DNA of 64,000 nucleotides from JASGMR01 sp963664675 (GCA_963664675.2 CAXXLB010000009.1:620001-684000), one strand, 5' to 3'. Shown: positions 26,830 through 36,254, counted from the stretch's first letter. The notes: a model not told the origin generated them from the letters alone. Made by a program: numbers and translations.

Positions 26830-27761
26830 GAATCCCCATTATTTTAGGTCCGACAGCCGTTGGAAAAACAGAACTTTTGATTGAACTTTCAAAAAAGTAC
26901 AACTTCCAGATCATATCCATGGACTCAAGGCAAGTATATAAATTAATGAATATTGGGACAGCAAAACCAACGGAAGAAGAAAACAAACTTATCAGACACC
27001 ATTTAATCGATTACGTCGATCCTGAAGAACATTATGATGTCAATAAATATTTGAAAGATTCGAAAATTATAGAAGAGAAACTTTTATCGAATGGCATAGC
27101 ACCGGTCTATGCCGGGGGAACGGGACTTTATGCCGACGCAATTACAAAAGGTCTGGTAGAAGGAATTCCGGGAAATGATTTCGTTAGAAAAGCACTTAAA
27201 AATATTGACCGTAATCAAAGCGGGTATTTATATAAAATTCTGAAAACAGTTGATCCTGTTGCTTTCAACAAAATTCATCTTAATGATTCGAAAAGAATTT
27301 CAAGATATTTGGAAGCATTTATGTTAAATGGTATCCCTCTTTCAAAATTACAGAATAATAATCAAATGGATAAAAAATATCAAATTATTTTTTTGAATAG
27401 AGATAGAAAAGAATTGCACAACAGAATTTCAAAAAGGGTAGATTCAATGATAAATAAGGGGCTCTTTGAAGAGGTGTTAAAATTATATAAAATGGGTTAT
27501 AATAAATCAAACGGGTCTATTCGCACCATCGGATATTCGGAGGTTTTTGATTATTTAGACGGTACAATCGGAAAAGAAGAATGTATTGAATTGATAAAGC
27601 GTAATACAAGAAGATATGCCAGACGACAAATAATATGGTTCAGAAGATATGTCGATTCAATACAGATAAATTTAAGTGATACAGATACAAAAAATATTCT
27701 TATGATATTTTCTATTATTTTTAATGACTTTTGGGGGGATAATTATGGCCGAAAAATTTAA
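26826..27761 (+). CDS. miaA: tRNA dimethylallyltransferase
   Basis: Adds a dimethylallyl group to A37 of tRNAs reading UNN codons. 311 residues, normal size. Seen: P-loop GPTAVGKTEL, the MDSRQVYK motif with catalytic Asp and the substrate-contacting region, YAGGTGLYADAI, and the C-terminal RRYARRQIIWFRR. It overlaps the hfq start by 17 bases. The miaA-hfq-hflX order is widely conserved in bacteria. Confidence 0.96.
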   Translation: MRIPIILGPTAVGKTELLIELSKKYNFQIISMDSRQVYKLMNIGTAKPTEEENKLIRHHLIDYVDPEEHYDVNKYLKDSKIIEEKLLSNGIAPVYAGGTGLYADAITKGLVEGIPGNDFVRKALKNIDRNQSGYLYKILKTVDPVAFNKIHLNDSKRISRYLEAFMLNGIPLSKLQNNNQMDKKYQIIFLNRDRKELHNRISKRVDSMINKGLFEEVLKLYKMGYNKSNGSIRTIGYSEVFDYLDGTIGKEECIELIKRNTRRYARRQIIWFRRYVDSIQINLSDTDTKNILMIFSIIFNDFWGDNYGRKI

Positions 27762-27966
27762 TTTACAGGACAGGTTTCTTAACACTTTGAGAATTCAGAA
27801 AATTGAAGTAAAAATTTTCCTTGATGGAGGATTTCAGACAAAGGGAATCGTAAAATCGTTTGATAATTTCACTGTTTTGCTCGAAAACGAAAACGAACAG
27901 GCTTTGGTCTATAAGCACGCTATTAAAATGATGGAACCAAAAAAATATGTAAAATTGTCATCGTAA
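27745..27966 (+). CDS. hfq: RNA chaperone Hfq
   Basis: A hexameric Sm-like RNA chaperone that assists small RNA-mRNA pairing. The ATG at 27745, after a GGGGGGA ribosome site, gives 73 residues with the Sm1 motif (LQDRFLNTLR, FLDGGFQTKGIVKSFDNFTVLL) and the Sm2 signature VYKHAIK. It has the short C-terminus expected of Gram-positive and Thermotogota Hfq. The ribosome site lies inside the end of miaA. Confidence 0.95.
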   Translation: MAEKFNLQDRFLNTLRIQKIEVKIFLDGGFQTKGIVKSFDNFTVLLENENEQALVYKHAIKMMEPKKYVKLSS

Positions 27967-27990
27967 CAAACGAGCATTGGAGGAATATAA

Positions 27991-29232
27991 CTGAAAAGCG
28001 CACTATTATTAGCAGTTTTTAATAGAGAAGAATATAAAGAAAGCGAAGAAACAATTAATGAAATAAAAGATCTATCAAACACATTGGGAATAAAAATAAT
28101 TCAAACAGTAATTCAAAAAAGAGAATTTCCTGATCCGAGAACTTATCTGGGGAAGGGAAAGTTTTTTTATGCAAAAGATATTTCTAATTCCCTGAAAGTA
28201 GATGTTATAATAACTACTTCGGATTTAAAGCCTTCTCAACATGCGGAATTAAAGAAAAAATTTAAAAAAGAAGTGCTTGATAGAAGTGAAATAATTCTGA
28301 ACATATTTGAAAAACACGCCACTTCACGTGAAGGTAAATTGGAAGTGGAATTGGCAAAATTGATATATGCACTTCCCAGATTAAAGGGAGCCGAAAAGGG
28401 AATGTCGAGAGTAGCCGGAGGAATAGGTACCAGAGGCCTTGGAGAACAAAAATTAGAATTGGACAGGAGAAAAATTTCCAAAAATATAAGCGTTTTAAAA
28501 AATGAACTGGAAGAAATAAACAAACAGAGAATACTCAACAGAAAAAAAAGAGAGAAGAGTGAAATTCCTCTTATTTCAATCGTCGGTTATACCAACGCAG
28601 GAAAATCTTCTTTGTTAAAAAAAATGACCAATAAAGAAGTGTTTATTGAAAACAAATTATTTTCAACGTTGGATACAAAATCCTCCGAGTTGCTTCTTCC
28701 GGGTGGCAGAAAAATAATAATTTCCGACACAGTTGGTTTTATAAACCGGTTGCCGCACGAACTCATGAAATCATTCCGATCCACATTGGAGGAAGCCAAA
28801 TATTCGAACTTGTTAATTATCGTTGTTGATATAAGTGATAAAAAAATTGAAAGTAAGCTAAAAACAGTGTTTTCTACCCTCGATGATATAGGAGCGGGTG
28901 GCAATCCATATATTCTTGTATACAACAAAATTGATCTCGTATCCGATGAAATAATACAGAGATTACAGAAAAAGAATGACGAAGCCGTATTTATTTGTGC
29001 AAAAAATGGGTTTAACATTGATTCACTATTCGATAAAATAAATGAATGTATTTCAAAAGATGAACAAATACACGAGATAAATTTTGACATTAAAAATATG
29101 GCGCTTTTTATGAAAATGAGAAGTTATGTTAATATAATATCTGAAAAGTATCTTGACGGAAGAGTTAAAATAAAATTTATTTCTTCTCTCAGGGTTTACA
29201 ATGAATTGACAAATGCAATTCCGGAGGTATAG
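27991..29232 (+). CDS. hflX: GTPase HflX, apparent CTG start
   Basis: A ribosome-associated GTPase linked to ribosome rescue and splitting. The N-terminal HflX domain (LLLAVFNREEYKESEE, PDPRTYLGKGK, IILNIFEKHATSREGKLEVELA), the glycine-rich linker (GIGTRGLGEQKLE) and the G domain (GYTNAGKSS, DTVGF, NKIDLV) are all present. The first ATG/GTG/TTG in frame is the TTG at 28084, which would remove the first 31 residues of the conserved domain. Upstream, a GGAGGA site sits seven bases before CTG 27991, and the codon just before the CTG is a TAA, so CTG is the only reasonable start. That gives 413 residues, a normal size. Confidence 0.9.
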   Translation: MKSALLLAVFNREEYKESEETINEIKDLSNTLGIKIIQTVIQKREFPDPRTYLGKGKFFYAKDISNSLKVDVIITTSDLKPSQHAELKKKFKKEVLDRSEIILNIFEKHATSREGKLEVELAKLIYALPRLKGAEKGMSRVAGGIGTRGLGEQKLELDRRKISKNISVLKNELEEINKQRILNRKKREKSEIPLISIVGYTNAGKSSLLKKMTNKEVFIENKLFSTLDTKSSELLLPGGRKIIISDTVGFINRLPHELMKSFRSTLEEAKYSNLLIIVVDISDKKIESKLKTVFSTLDDIGAGGNPYILVYNKIDLVSDEIIQRLQKKNDEAVFICAKNGFNIDSLFDKINECISKDEQIHEINFDIKNMALFMKMRSYVNIISEKYLDGRVKIKFISSLRVYNELTNAIPEV

Positions 29233-30234
29233 ATGAAGAAACTTTTAACGATTCTTTCCCTCGTTTTTTTGGTTATTTTATCATTTGGAGAAGAATTTTT
29301 AAAAATGCCACTCAACAGACAGATCGAAATAACGGGCTATTTTGGTGAATATAGAACGGGCAACGATATTGTGGGACCTCATTTTCATGTGGGGATTGAT
29401 TTTTCTACCGGAGGCTTAAATGGAATTGAAATATTGGCGCCGGCCGCAGGATACGTTGAATACTTTTATATAAACGATCCGCTCTATGGAAACGGACTCG
29501 TTTTATACGTTCCGTCATTTAAAAACAAAATCACAGGTGAAAATGGAATAAAAATAAATTTTGCTCACCTTCAAAGTATCGGAAGTACTAAAAATTCCAG
29601 TGGAGAATTACTCCGGAAGATATTCGATAAGCTTTTGAAAAGCTCTGAGCGCGATTACTGGAAAGTAAATCTTTCAAGTAACAGGATTGAATTCAAGGCT
29701 GGAGAAACATTAGCCCTATCAGGTGATACGGGAAATGTACCCCCGCATTTGCATCTTGAAATTCTTGATGTAGACGAAAATATGTATATAAATCCGGCTT
29801 CGTATTTTGATTTTGATTATTCCGAAACCGAAATGAGTATTACCGGAGTGAAAATCAACGGGGAAGATTATACGCAAAAAACTGAGTTTCCTATTTCTGA
29901 GGATTCCGATTTTTATATAAGACCAGAAGTTAAATTGAGGTACAATATAAATCCAAAAATAATATCCGTAAGATTGAACAACACGTCGGTTTTTCAGATA
30001 GATTTTTCTTATATACTAACCGATGACCTGTTCAATCCTGAGAAAATTTATATTGATTCGACCAATTCCGAATATTGGTATTCATTAATTAACGATTCAA
30101 AATTGAGTATAATAGTATCAAATTTGTGGAAAGATATTGATTTTTCAACATCCTACGAGGGAGAAATTATGATTGAGGATAATTGGGGAAATCAATACAT
30201 TAGATCTTTCAGGATGGTTCCGGGAGGTGGATAG
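29233..30234 (+). CDS. exported M23 family metallopeptidase
   Basis: A probable peptidoglycan endopeptidase acting outside the membrane. A signal peptide (first 19 residues, ending SFG) is followed by an M23/LytM domain: zinc ligands in HFHVGID, the APAAGYV and YGNGLVL strands, and HLHLEI near residue 175. A large insertion around residues 100-160 and a C-terminal beta-rich domain (about 190-333) are not part of the core. ATG immediately follows the hflX stop, with a GGAGG site inside the end of hflX. Confidence 0.88.
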   Translation: MKKLLTILSLVFLVILSFGEEFLKMPLNRQIEITGYFGEYRTGNDIVGPHFHVGIDFSTGGLNGIEILAPAAGYVEYFYINDPLYGNGLVLYVPSFKNKITGENGIKINFAHLQSIGSTKNSSGELLRKIFDKLLKSSERDYWKVNLSSNRIEFKAGETLALSGDTGNVPPHLHLEILDVDENMYINPASYFDFDYSETEMSITGVKINGEDYTQKTEFPISEDSDFYIRPEVKLRYNINPKIISVRLNNTSVFQIDFSYILTDDLFNPEKIYIDSTNSEYWYSLINDSKLSIIVSNLWKDIDFSTSYEGEIMIEDNWGNQYIRSFRMVPGGG

Positions 30235-30552
30235 ATGGGTCTGTTCAGTAAAAAACCGAAGGATATTAATAAAAATCCATTTTATGAATCTGGATCGGCA
30301 ATAGTGATTTATTTTAAATGCAGCAAATGCGGCGAAGTGTTTATGAGTCATTTGAGAAAGTATTATGATATAACCGTAAATTACGGTCAGGATGGAGCTG
30401 CCTACAGATTGGATAAAGAATTTATAGGCGGTAATTGCCAGAATAAAATTCATATTTATGCTGATTTTAAAAGAAATTTTAAACCAATAAATTTTGAGAT
30501 TTCAGGTGCGAGCTTCATATCAAAAGAAGAATATGCACAGAACAAAAAATGA
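30235..30552 (+). CDS. small conserved-type protein with CxxC knuckle, unknown
   Basis: A 105-residue soluble protein with one CSKCGE motif near residue 30 and a further cysteine (GGNCQNK) that could complete a metal site. I do not recognise a family with certainty. It starts on the base after the M23 gene stop, with a GGGAGG ribosome site overlapping that gene, so it is translated with it. Likely a real gene on coding and spacing grounds. Confidence 0.65.
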   Translation: MGLFSKKPKDINKNPFYESGSAIVIYFKCSKCGEVFMSHLRKYYDITVNYGQDGAAYRLDKEFIGGNCQNKIHIYADFKRNFKPINFEISGASFISKEEYAQNKK

Positions 30553-30583
30553 TAGTTTAATATTGAAGAATGGGAGGAAATAA

Positions 30584-31765
30584 ATGAAAAAGTGGTTATT
30601 TACCAGTGAAAGTGTCACAGAAGGCCATCCGGATAAGATGGCAGATCAAATTTCAGATGCCATATTAGATGCACTATTGGAACAGGATCCAAATTCACGT
30701 GTAGCAGTTGAAACTCTATTGGCGACCGGCGCGGTTATTGTAGCCGGCGAAGTCAGTACCAAAGCTTATGTAGACATTGCAAATATTGTTAGAAATACAA
30801 TTTCAGATATAGGGTATACGAGAGCGAAATATGGATTTGATTCCGAAACCTGCGCAGTATTATCATCGATCGATGAGCAATCACCAGATATCGCCCTGGG
30901 GGTAAATAAATCTCTTGAAGCGAAAGAAGGTGGCACGGATGAATTCGATCTGGGTGCCGGAGACCAGGGCATGATGTTTGGTTTCGCCACAAATGAAACG
31001 GAAGAATATATGCCGCTGCCAATTGTATTATCACACAAATTGGCCAGAAGACTGGCTTTCGTGAGAAAAAATGATCTCGTTAAAGGCTTCAGACCCGATG
31101 GAAAAACTCAGGTTACCGTTCAATATGAAGATGGAAAACCTCTTGGAGTAACAACTATTGTTGTTGCTACTCAGCATTCGGATGAACTAACCCACGATGA
31201 AATAGAAAAAGAAGTAATAGAAAAGGTAATCAAGCCGGTAATTTCTAAAGAATTGCTCCTTGATGGATATAAAATCTATGTCAATCCCACCGGAAGATTT
31301 GTGAAGGGAGGACCTGCAGCCGACGCAGGATTGACCGGAAGAAAAATAATAGTCGATACATATGGCGGATTTATTCCTCACGGGGGAGGAGCATTTTCAG
31401 GTAAAGATCCTACAAAGGTCGATAGATCTGCTCATTATATGGCAAGATACGTTGCAAAAAACGTTGTTGCAGCGGGATTGGCCGATAAAGCTATGATTCA
31501 ACTTGCCTATGCAATTGGCGTCGCTTCACCCGTATCATTCATGATCGATACCTACGGAACAGAAAAAGTTCCTCTGGATGAGTTAGAAAAAGCAATTTTA
31601 AAAGAATTCGATTTAAGACCCGCTGCTATAATTGAAAGATTAAATTTAAAAAGACCTATTTACAGACAAACAGCTTCTTATGGTCATTTTGGCAGAAACG
31701 ACCTCAATTTGCCATGGGAGAAGTTGGATGCGGTAGAAAATTTAAAGGAGTCTTTTAATTTATAA
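30584..31765 (+). CDS. metK: S-adenosylmethionine synthetase
   Basis: Makes SAM from methionine and ATP. 393 residues with the classic signatures: SVTEGHPDKMADQISDA at the N-terminus, GAGDQGMMFGFA, GRFVKGGPAADAGLTGRKI, and GGGAFSGKDPTKVDRSA. Full length, GGGAGG ribosome site. No SAM riboswitch fits in the 31-base gap upstream, so it depends on the upstream transcript or an unseen promoter. Confidence 0.98.
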   Translation: MKKWLFTSESVTEGHPDKMADQISDAILDALLEQDPNSRVAVETLLATGAVIVAGEVSTKAYVDIANIVRNTISDIGYTRAKYGFDSETCAVLSSIDEQSPDIALGVNKSLEAKEGGTDEFDLGAGDQGMMFGFATNETEEYMPLPIVLSHKLARRLAFVRKNDLVKGFRPDGKTQVTVQYEDGKPLGVTTIVVATQHSDELTHDEIEKEVIEKVIKPVISKELLLDGYKIYVNPTGRFVKGGPAADAGLTGRKIIVDTYGGFIPHGGGAFSGKDPTKVDRSAHYMARYVAKNVVAAGLADKAMIQLAYAIGVASPVSFMIDTYGTEKVPLDELEKAILKEFDLRPAAIIERLNLKRPIYRQTASYGHFGRNDLNLPWEKLDAVENLKESFNL

Positions 31766-31818
31766 ATTAATATGATAAAATAAGCAGGAAAATGAGAGTA
31801 AAAGGAGGAAATGATTAG

Positions 31819-32094
31819 GTGCCTAACAATGAATCTAACAAAAAAAGAGTGAAGCAAACAGCAACAAAAAAGGCTAGAAATAAAACATATAAAACAAGAT
31901 TTAGAAATGTTGCGAAAAGTTTGCTGATTGCTATAGAAAAGAAACAAGACCTGGAATCAGTAAACAGCAAATTGGTAGAAGCTTATTCAACTTTGGATAA
32001 AGCTGCTAAAAAAGGAATAATCCATAAGAACCAAGCATCCAGAAGAAAGGCCAGGCTCAACGCAAAAGTTAAAAATTACGCTGAATCACTATAA
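31819..32094 (+). CDS. rpsT: 30S ribosomal protein S20
   Basis: A small basic ribosomal protein that binds 16S rRNA early in 30S assembly. The 91-residue sequence begins PNNESNKKRVKQT and has the KTYKTRFRNVAKSL and GIIHKNQASRRKARL segments typical of S20. GTG start after an AGGAGG site. A terminator follows directly. Confidence 0.95.
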   Translation: MPNNESNKKRVKQTATKKARNKTYKTRFRNVAKSLLIAIEKKQDLESVNSKLVEAYSTLDKAAKKGIIHKNQASRRKARLNAKVKNYAESL

Positions 32095-32103
32095 AAAAAA
32101 TGA

Positions 32104-32129
32104 AGCGACTTTTTTGAAGTCGCTTTTTT
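32104..32129 (+). terminator. rpsT terminator
   Basis: Perfect 8-bp stem AGCGACTT/AAGTCGCT with loop TTTTG and six T. Confidence 0.93.
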
Positions 32130-32180
32130 CATATAAAAGGACTATAATGTTATTATCCTTATAATAGTCGGGAGAAAAAG

Positions 32181-32696
32181 ATGAAAAGTGCTTCATTGAA
32201 ACTTATGGGAGTAATAGGGGTTATTATAGGATTAATGATATTATTTTTCCCGTTTATTCCTTTTATTAACGGAGAAAGGCCTGATTTCGGCGGAACTTTT
32301 TTAGGTTTGATTCCAGCAATAATAATTTTTAATATAGCTTCATTATTTTTCAAAAAATCAAAAAAAGTTGATGATAAAAATTGGGAAAAATCTTCCAGTT
32401 CTTTTTATGGCGGAAAAAACAAAACAAAAGATTTCAGTGGAATCGATTTTTCTCAAAGCAATGTTGAAAAAGAAGAAGAAAAGCTTTATGATGACTTTAA
32501 ATACGAAGATAAAAAGAAACCTGTGATTCTTGCAAGATGTCCAAAATGCGATAGAGAAAATCCCTATGGCGCATCTGCTTGCAGTAATTGCGGTACTGAT
32601 TTAAGAAATCTGAACAGGTGTGATTTCTGTGGAAAATTGAATGATGAAAATAATCGCTTTTGTAAAAACTGTGGTCATGATTTTACCCTGTCTTAA
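32181..32696 (+). CDS. membrane-anchored double zinc-ribbon protein
   Basis: 171 residues: two membrane segments in the first 60 residues, a charged linker (about 65-115), then two zinc ribbons, CPKCDRENPYGASACSNCG and CDFCGKLNDENNRFCKNCG. Such zinc ribbons at the C-terminus of small membrane proteins are common, and the role is unknown. It lies alone between the rpsT terminator and the tRNA operon promoter. Confidence 0.75.
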   Translation: MKSASLKLMGVIGVIIGLMILFFPFIPFINGERPDFGGTFLGLIPAIIIFNIASLFFKKSKKVDDKNWEKSSSSFYGGKNKTKDFSGIDFSQSNVEKEEEKLYDDFKYEDKKKPVILARCPKCDRENPYGASACSNCGTDLRNLNRCDFCGKLNDENNRFCKNCGHDFTLS

Positions 32697-32744
32697 AATT
32701 TGTCAAAAAAAGCTGAAAAATTCACAAAAAAATAAATTCCCTTA

Positions 32745-32773
32745 TTGACTAAGGGAAGAAATTCTGGTATATT
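32745..32773 (+). promoter_or_regulatory. tRNA operon promoter
   Basis: TTGACT and TATATT with a 17-base spacer, 11 bases before the first tRNA. The -35 is enclosed by an inverted repeat, TTCCCTTA (32737-32744) and TAAGGGAA (32750-32757). Confidence 0.85.
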
Positions 32774-32783
32774 ATACTTCGTA

Positions 32784-32859
32784 CGGGGAGTGGCGCAATT
32801 GGCAGCGCACCGGTTTTGGGAACCGGGGGTTGCAGGTTCAAGTCCTGTCTCCCCGACCA
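32784..32859 (+). tRNA. tRNA-Pro (anticodon TGG)
   Basis: Full cloverleaf with CCA encoded. The acceptor CGGGGAG pairs with CTCCCCG. Anticodon stem CCGGT/ACCGG encloses loop TTTGGGA. The T-loop TTCAAGT is present. First of five tRNAs. Confidence 0.96.
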
Positions 32860-32866
32860 CGTACGA

Positions 32867-32942
32867 GCGGCTGTAGCTCAATTGGTAGAGCACTAGCCTT
32901 CCAAGCTGGGGGTTGCGGGTTCGAGTCCCGTCGGCCGCTCCA
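32867..32942 (+). tRNA. tRNA-Gly (anticodon TCC)
   Basis: The acceptor GCGGCTG pairs with CGGCCGC with one wobble; discriminator T and encoded CCA, as usual for bacterial tRNA-Gly. The anticodon loop is CTTCCAA. Confidence 0.96.
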
Positions 32943-32953
32943 TTTGTTATAAT

Positions 32954-33030
32954 GCACCTATGGCTCAACTGGACAGAGCATTTGACTTCTAATCAGAGGG
33001 TTGCAGGTTCGAGTCCTGCTAGGTGCACCA
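32954..33030 (+). tRNA. tRNA-Arg (anticodon TCT)
   Basis: The acceptor GCACCTA pairs with TAGGTGC; CCA is encoded. The anticodon loop CTTCTAA reads AGA/AGG, the main arginine codons of this AT-rich genome. Confidence 0.96.
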
Positions 33031-33037
33031 TTTGTAT

Positions 33038-33113
33038 GGTGGCTATAGCGCAGGGGTAGCGCGCCTGATTGTGGCTCAGGGTGTCGTGGGTTCAAATCCC
33101 ACTAGCCACCCCA
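33038..33113 (+). tRNA. tRNA-His (anticodon GTG)
   Basis: The acceptor GTGGCTA pairs with TAGCCAC. The extra 5' G (-1) opposite discriminator C, diagnostic of tRNA-His, is encoded. Anticodon loop TTGTGGC; CCA encoded. Confidence 0.96.
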
Positions 33114-33125
33114 TTAATTAGGAAA

Positions 33126-33202
33126 GCGCTCGTGGCTCAACTGGATAGAGCATCGGACTTCGACTCCGATGGTTGCGGGTTCGAATCCTGCCGGGCGCAC
33201 CA
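33126..33202 (+). tRNA. tRNA-Arg (anticodon TCG)
   Basis: The acceptor GCGCTCG pairs with CGGGCGC with one wobble; CCA is encoded. Anticodon loop CTTCGAC. Confidence 0.95.
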
Positions 33203-33274
33203 AGAAAATTATTTTCAATTCTACTAAATATAAGTTTTCGATCAAGTACATATAACGCAAAGGAGGAAGCAATA

Positions 33275-33538
33275 ATGGAAGTATTAAAGATTTCTTCAAA
33301 ATCAAAACCAAATGCAGTAGCAGGAGCGCTTGCTGGAGTGCTGAGAGAAAGTGGATCGGTGGAATTACAGGCCATTGGCGCCGGAGCAGTTAATCAGGCA
33401 ATAAAAGCAATTGCAATAGCGAGAGGGTATGTTGCACCGAGTGGAATGGATTTAGTTTGCGCACCATTTTTTTCAGATGTTGAAATAAACGGTGAAGAAA
33501 GAACTGCGATAAAATTCACAGTTATTCCTAAGAAGTAA
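33275..33538 (+). CDS. spoVS: SpoVS family (Alba-like) protein
   Basis: An 87-residue protein matching stage V sporulation protein S along its whole length: VLKISSKSKPNAVAGALAG, the glycine-rich AIGAGAVNQAIKAIAIARGY segment and KFTVIPKK at the end. In Bacillus it affects septation and sporulation; in non-sporulating Thermotogota it is presumably a nucleic-acid-binding or regulatory protein (inference). The ATG at 33275 follows an AGGAGGA site, and the gene is probably transcribed with the tRNAs. Confidence 0.93.
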   Translation: MEVLKISSKSKPNAVAGALAGVLRESGSVELQAIGAGAVNQAIKAIAIARGYVAPSGMDLVCAPFFSDVEINGEERTAIKFTVIPKK

Positions 33539-33543
33539 TAAAC

Positions 33544-33575
33544 AACCCCTGATTTTTTGGGGGACTATATTTTTA
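33544..33575 (+). terminator. weak terminator candidate after spoVS
   Basis: CCCC/GGGG stem with loop TGATTTTTT, then an imperfect T-run. The remaining gap to 33855 holds two other small hairpins (GGGT/ACCC followed by T7 near 33605-33635; AGGAAC/GTTCCT near 33727-33752) and no gene that I can see. Confidence 0.45.
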
Positions 33576-33855
33576 CTTTGAACATTTAAATATTTTGATT
33601 ACTACGGGTTCTTCAAATGACCCATTTTTTTGTTTTATGAAGTATTTTTCATATTAACGAATAATTAATTCCTTAGTATTATTCGATAAACACATTATAA
33701 GGTTTTTTCTATTTTTTATGTATCAAGGAACCGTTATCTCATAGTTCCTGATGTATTTTATCACTTTGATTTTTGTCATGACGATTTGCTATATGCTTAT
33801 ATATTCAACAATAATGTTTTTTATTGAAAACAGAATTTTCAAAATTAAAATAACC

Positions 33856-36238
33856 TTATGTATCTGTTTTTTTATATTTTAATTTAAAAAACATTTTTGC
33901 TTTTCGTCTCACAGAACATACTTCGGACTCACAGCTTTCTCCAATATCGAGTTCTATTTCCTCCTTTTCATATTTACCGATTAGATTTGTCAAAAATGGT
34001 TTCATCTTTTTCACTCTGATAATATATTCTTTCTCACTTATGGATTCGTATGGAGCCATCTGATAGAAATTTTCATCAAGTGAAATGAAAGAAAGTGCAA
34101 CGAGGTCATCCCAATGATTCCAAACCCATTCTTCAACTTCATCCCACTCCTGTTCCTTTACATGAACTGTAATCGAACAATTATGATCAACGTAATTCTG
34201 CATGAAAAGAAGATAATTTTCCAATTGTTCTATGGCCGAAATATCATATTTTGTTCTACCTTCCGGGGCTTTTACCGGGAACCCTATTATTTTTGTGCGA
34301 CAGGTTTCCATATCCTGGCCTACTTCGGGAAAAATTGGATAATCGAGTTCCTCGCAAACTTTCAGCAGGGGATCGTTGGCGTTTATTCTTATTCTTCTGA
34401 TATAATATGGCGAATGAGAATAATGCACCCCGCTGGATACGGTCGGCAATTGACTTAAAGTACCTTCGGGTTTTATCGTAGTTACTAATAATGGTTCCCC
34501 TTCACCAACTTCATTCGCATATGATTCAGCCGCTTTCTTGGCGGTTTCTTTAAGTTTTTTCATGAATGATGTTTGTTCAGCGATAGAATATTTTGTTTTA
34601 TTGACCATGTCCTGCCATCCTGTAAGCGAGCATCCAAGAAGTTTATCTCTCTTCTGTACCGTATTACATATAGGCATTTCCAAATCAAGACACGTCATCC
34701 TGTAACTTGCTCTTGCGGAAAGTCTTTGCGCTTCCAATAATTCCTTTACATCGATTCTTCCATTCTCGTCCACAAAAGAAAATACATTAACAGTGGTGAG
34801 ATTGCATAATCCTTTTGAATCAAGAAGAAGCTCACCACAGGGATTGACACCATTCATATTTGGCCTTCTTCCAGAACCTGCCTTCTCATTAATCCATCCC
34901 GGTTCCCCTGAAAGTTTCATTTGGTTCAACTGCCGGTGAAGCTGTTCTCTTGTCGGCTTCTTTCTATAATAAATGGAATTATTGCTCATTTGCCTGTGAA
35001 CAATTTCTTTGCTGACAATCCATTGCTCGTTTATTTGTCTGTATAAATTATTTTTTGCTTCTATGGTTTCTTTATCCTCAGGATCAATCAATGCCATTTC
35101 TGCGGTTCTTTGCATTCCCCCGACAACAACATTTTCACCTATTATATTCGTAATATCAAGACAGTCTATCGGTGCTAGTTTTGTTGAAATCTCCCCATTT
35201 ACTATTCCTCTTTTTTTGATAATATCGAAAATTTTTATAAACATATTTTTTAAACTCAAATGTCCACTGGCCGTACCACCAAAAGTTCTTAACTTTTCCC
35301 CTCTTTTTCTTACATTATCATAATTAATTATGATAGTTTTTATGTTTCTGTATTCGTTACTGTAAAGGAACTTCAAAAAGCAATCAAGCGACTCGATCCA
35401 TCCTTCTTTAGAATCGCCCACAATTATTTTTGCCGAGTTTTTGTTATAAAATTCCAGACCGGAATTTACTTCTCTGTTTTCAGGCCTCCTGGGCGAATAG
35501 TCTTCATGTACCAGATTACAATCTGTTCTTATCCTGGGAAGTTTATTTACATCCTCTTTCAATATCCTTATTCCCACTCCCGCTCCAACCATTAAAAGAT
35601 AAAATAAGTCCTTAAAATTATCAAACGAATCGATTATTTCAAATGCACAATTGAAATTCGCCATCGGATAGTATTTTGAAACTTCCGTTCCTCCCATCCA
35701 GAAGGCCCTTCCAGAAACGAACTGCTTAAGATTATAAATATTATCATATAATTTTTCCGCTTCATCTTTTGTGGTTGGAATTAAACTGCAATTATATTCA
35801 ACCGCCCTTCTGACCGTTTCCCACCAGTATTCTCTTCTTTTCTCTTTTGGAAGCCATCTGGAATAAGTTCTATAATATACAAAACTTCCTAATTGCTTCA
35901 TTGGATTTTTCCTGTGCTTGTATTGCGAAATAAATGAATCAGGAAGGAGTCTTCCATCTGTTCTTTCAGATCTGGAATCCCTGAATTTGTCTCTTTCATA
36001 TCTGTACAAAATATATCTTTTCGCTGCATCTTTTCTTGGAGAATTCATTAAATACTCTTCGACAGGATCCTGGATTTCATCAACTGAAACTGGTTGAAGG
36101 TATTTTTTCAATAATTTTATCCACAAGAATGCTATCAATTCCGATCTTTGTTTCCATCATAGACAACTTTATTGCCGTAGAAATTTTTCCGATGTCATAT
36201 TCTACTTTATCATCATTTCTCTTTTTAACTTTTATCAT
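33856..36238 (-). CDS. nrdJ: adenosylcobalamin-dependent ribonucleotide reductase (RTPR type), frameshifted near the N-terminus
   Basis: Reduces ribonucleotides to deoxyribonucleotides with B12. The large frame (33856 to about 36105) holds the monomeric Lactobacillus-type catalytic domain: FWMGGTEVSKYYPMANFNCAF with a redox cysteine, the radical-site NPCGE near 34835, GLCNLTTVNV with the partner cysteine, and the C-terminal CESEVC thiol pair. The ATP-cone start lies in another frame: the ATG at 36238, after an AAGGA site, encodes about 43 residues beginning MIKVKKRNDD, then the frame shifts inside a run of six A (36103-36108 on the plus strand). Removing one A joins the frames smoothly into the VDEIQD end of the cone. 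This may be a real mutation, transcriptional slippage, or a sequencing error. An apparent start inside the catalytic frame is an artefact of the shift. Confidence 0.85.
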
Positions 36239-36254
36239 TTTTTCCTTCCCTGCT

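Noticed and set aside
32693..33375. Open minus-strand frames across the tRNA cluster
   Set aside because: They lie over five clear tRNA cloverleaves and the start of spoVS. The peptides are the typical false translations of tRNA genes.
33856..36138. Taking the first ATG of the large nrdJ frame (36138) as the true start
   Set aside because: Its first residues are an out-of-frame reading of the ATP-cone; the real ribosome site and cone lie upstream, starting at 36238.
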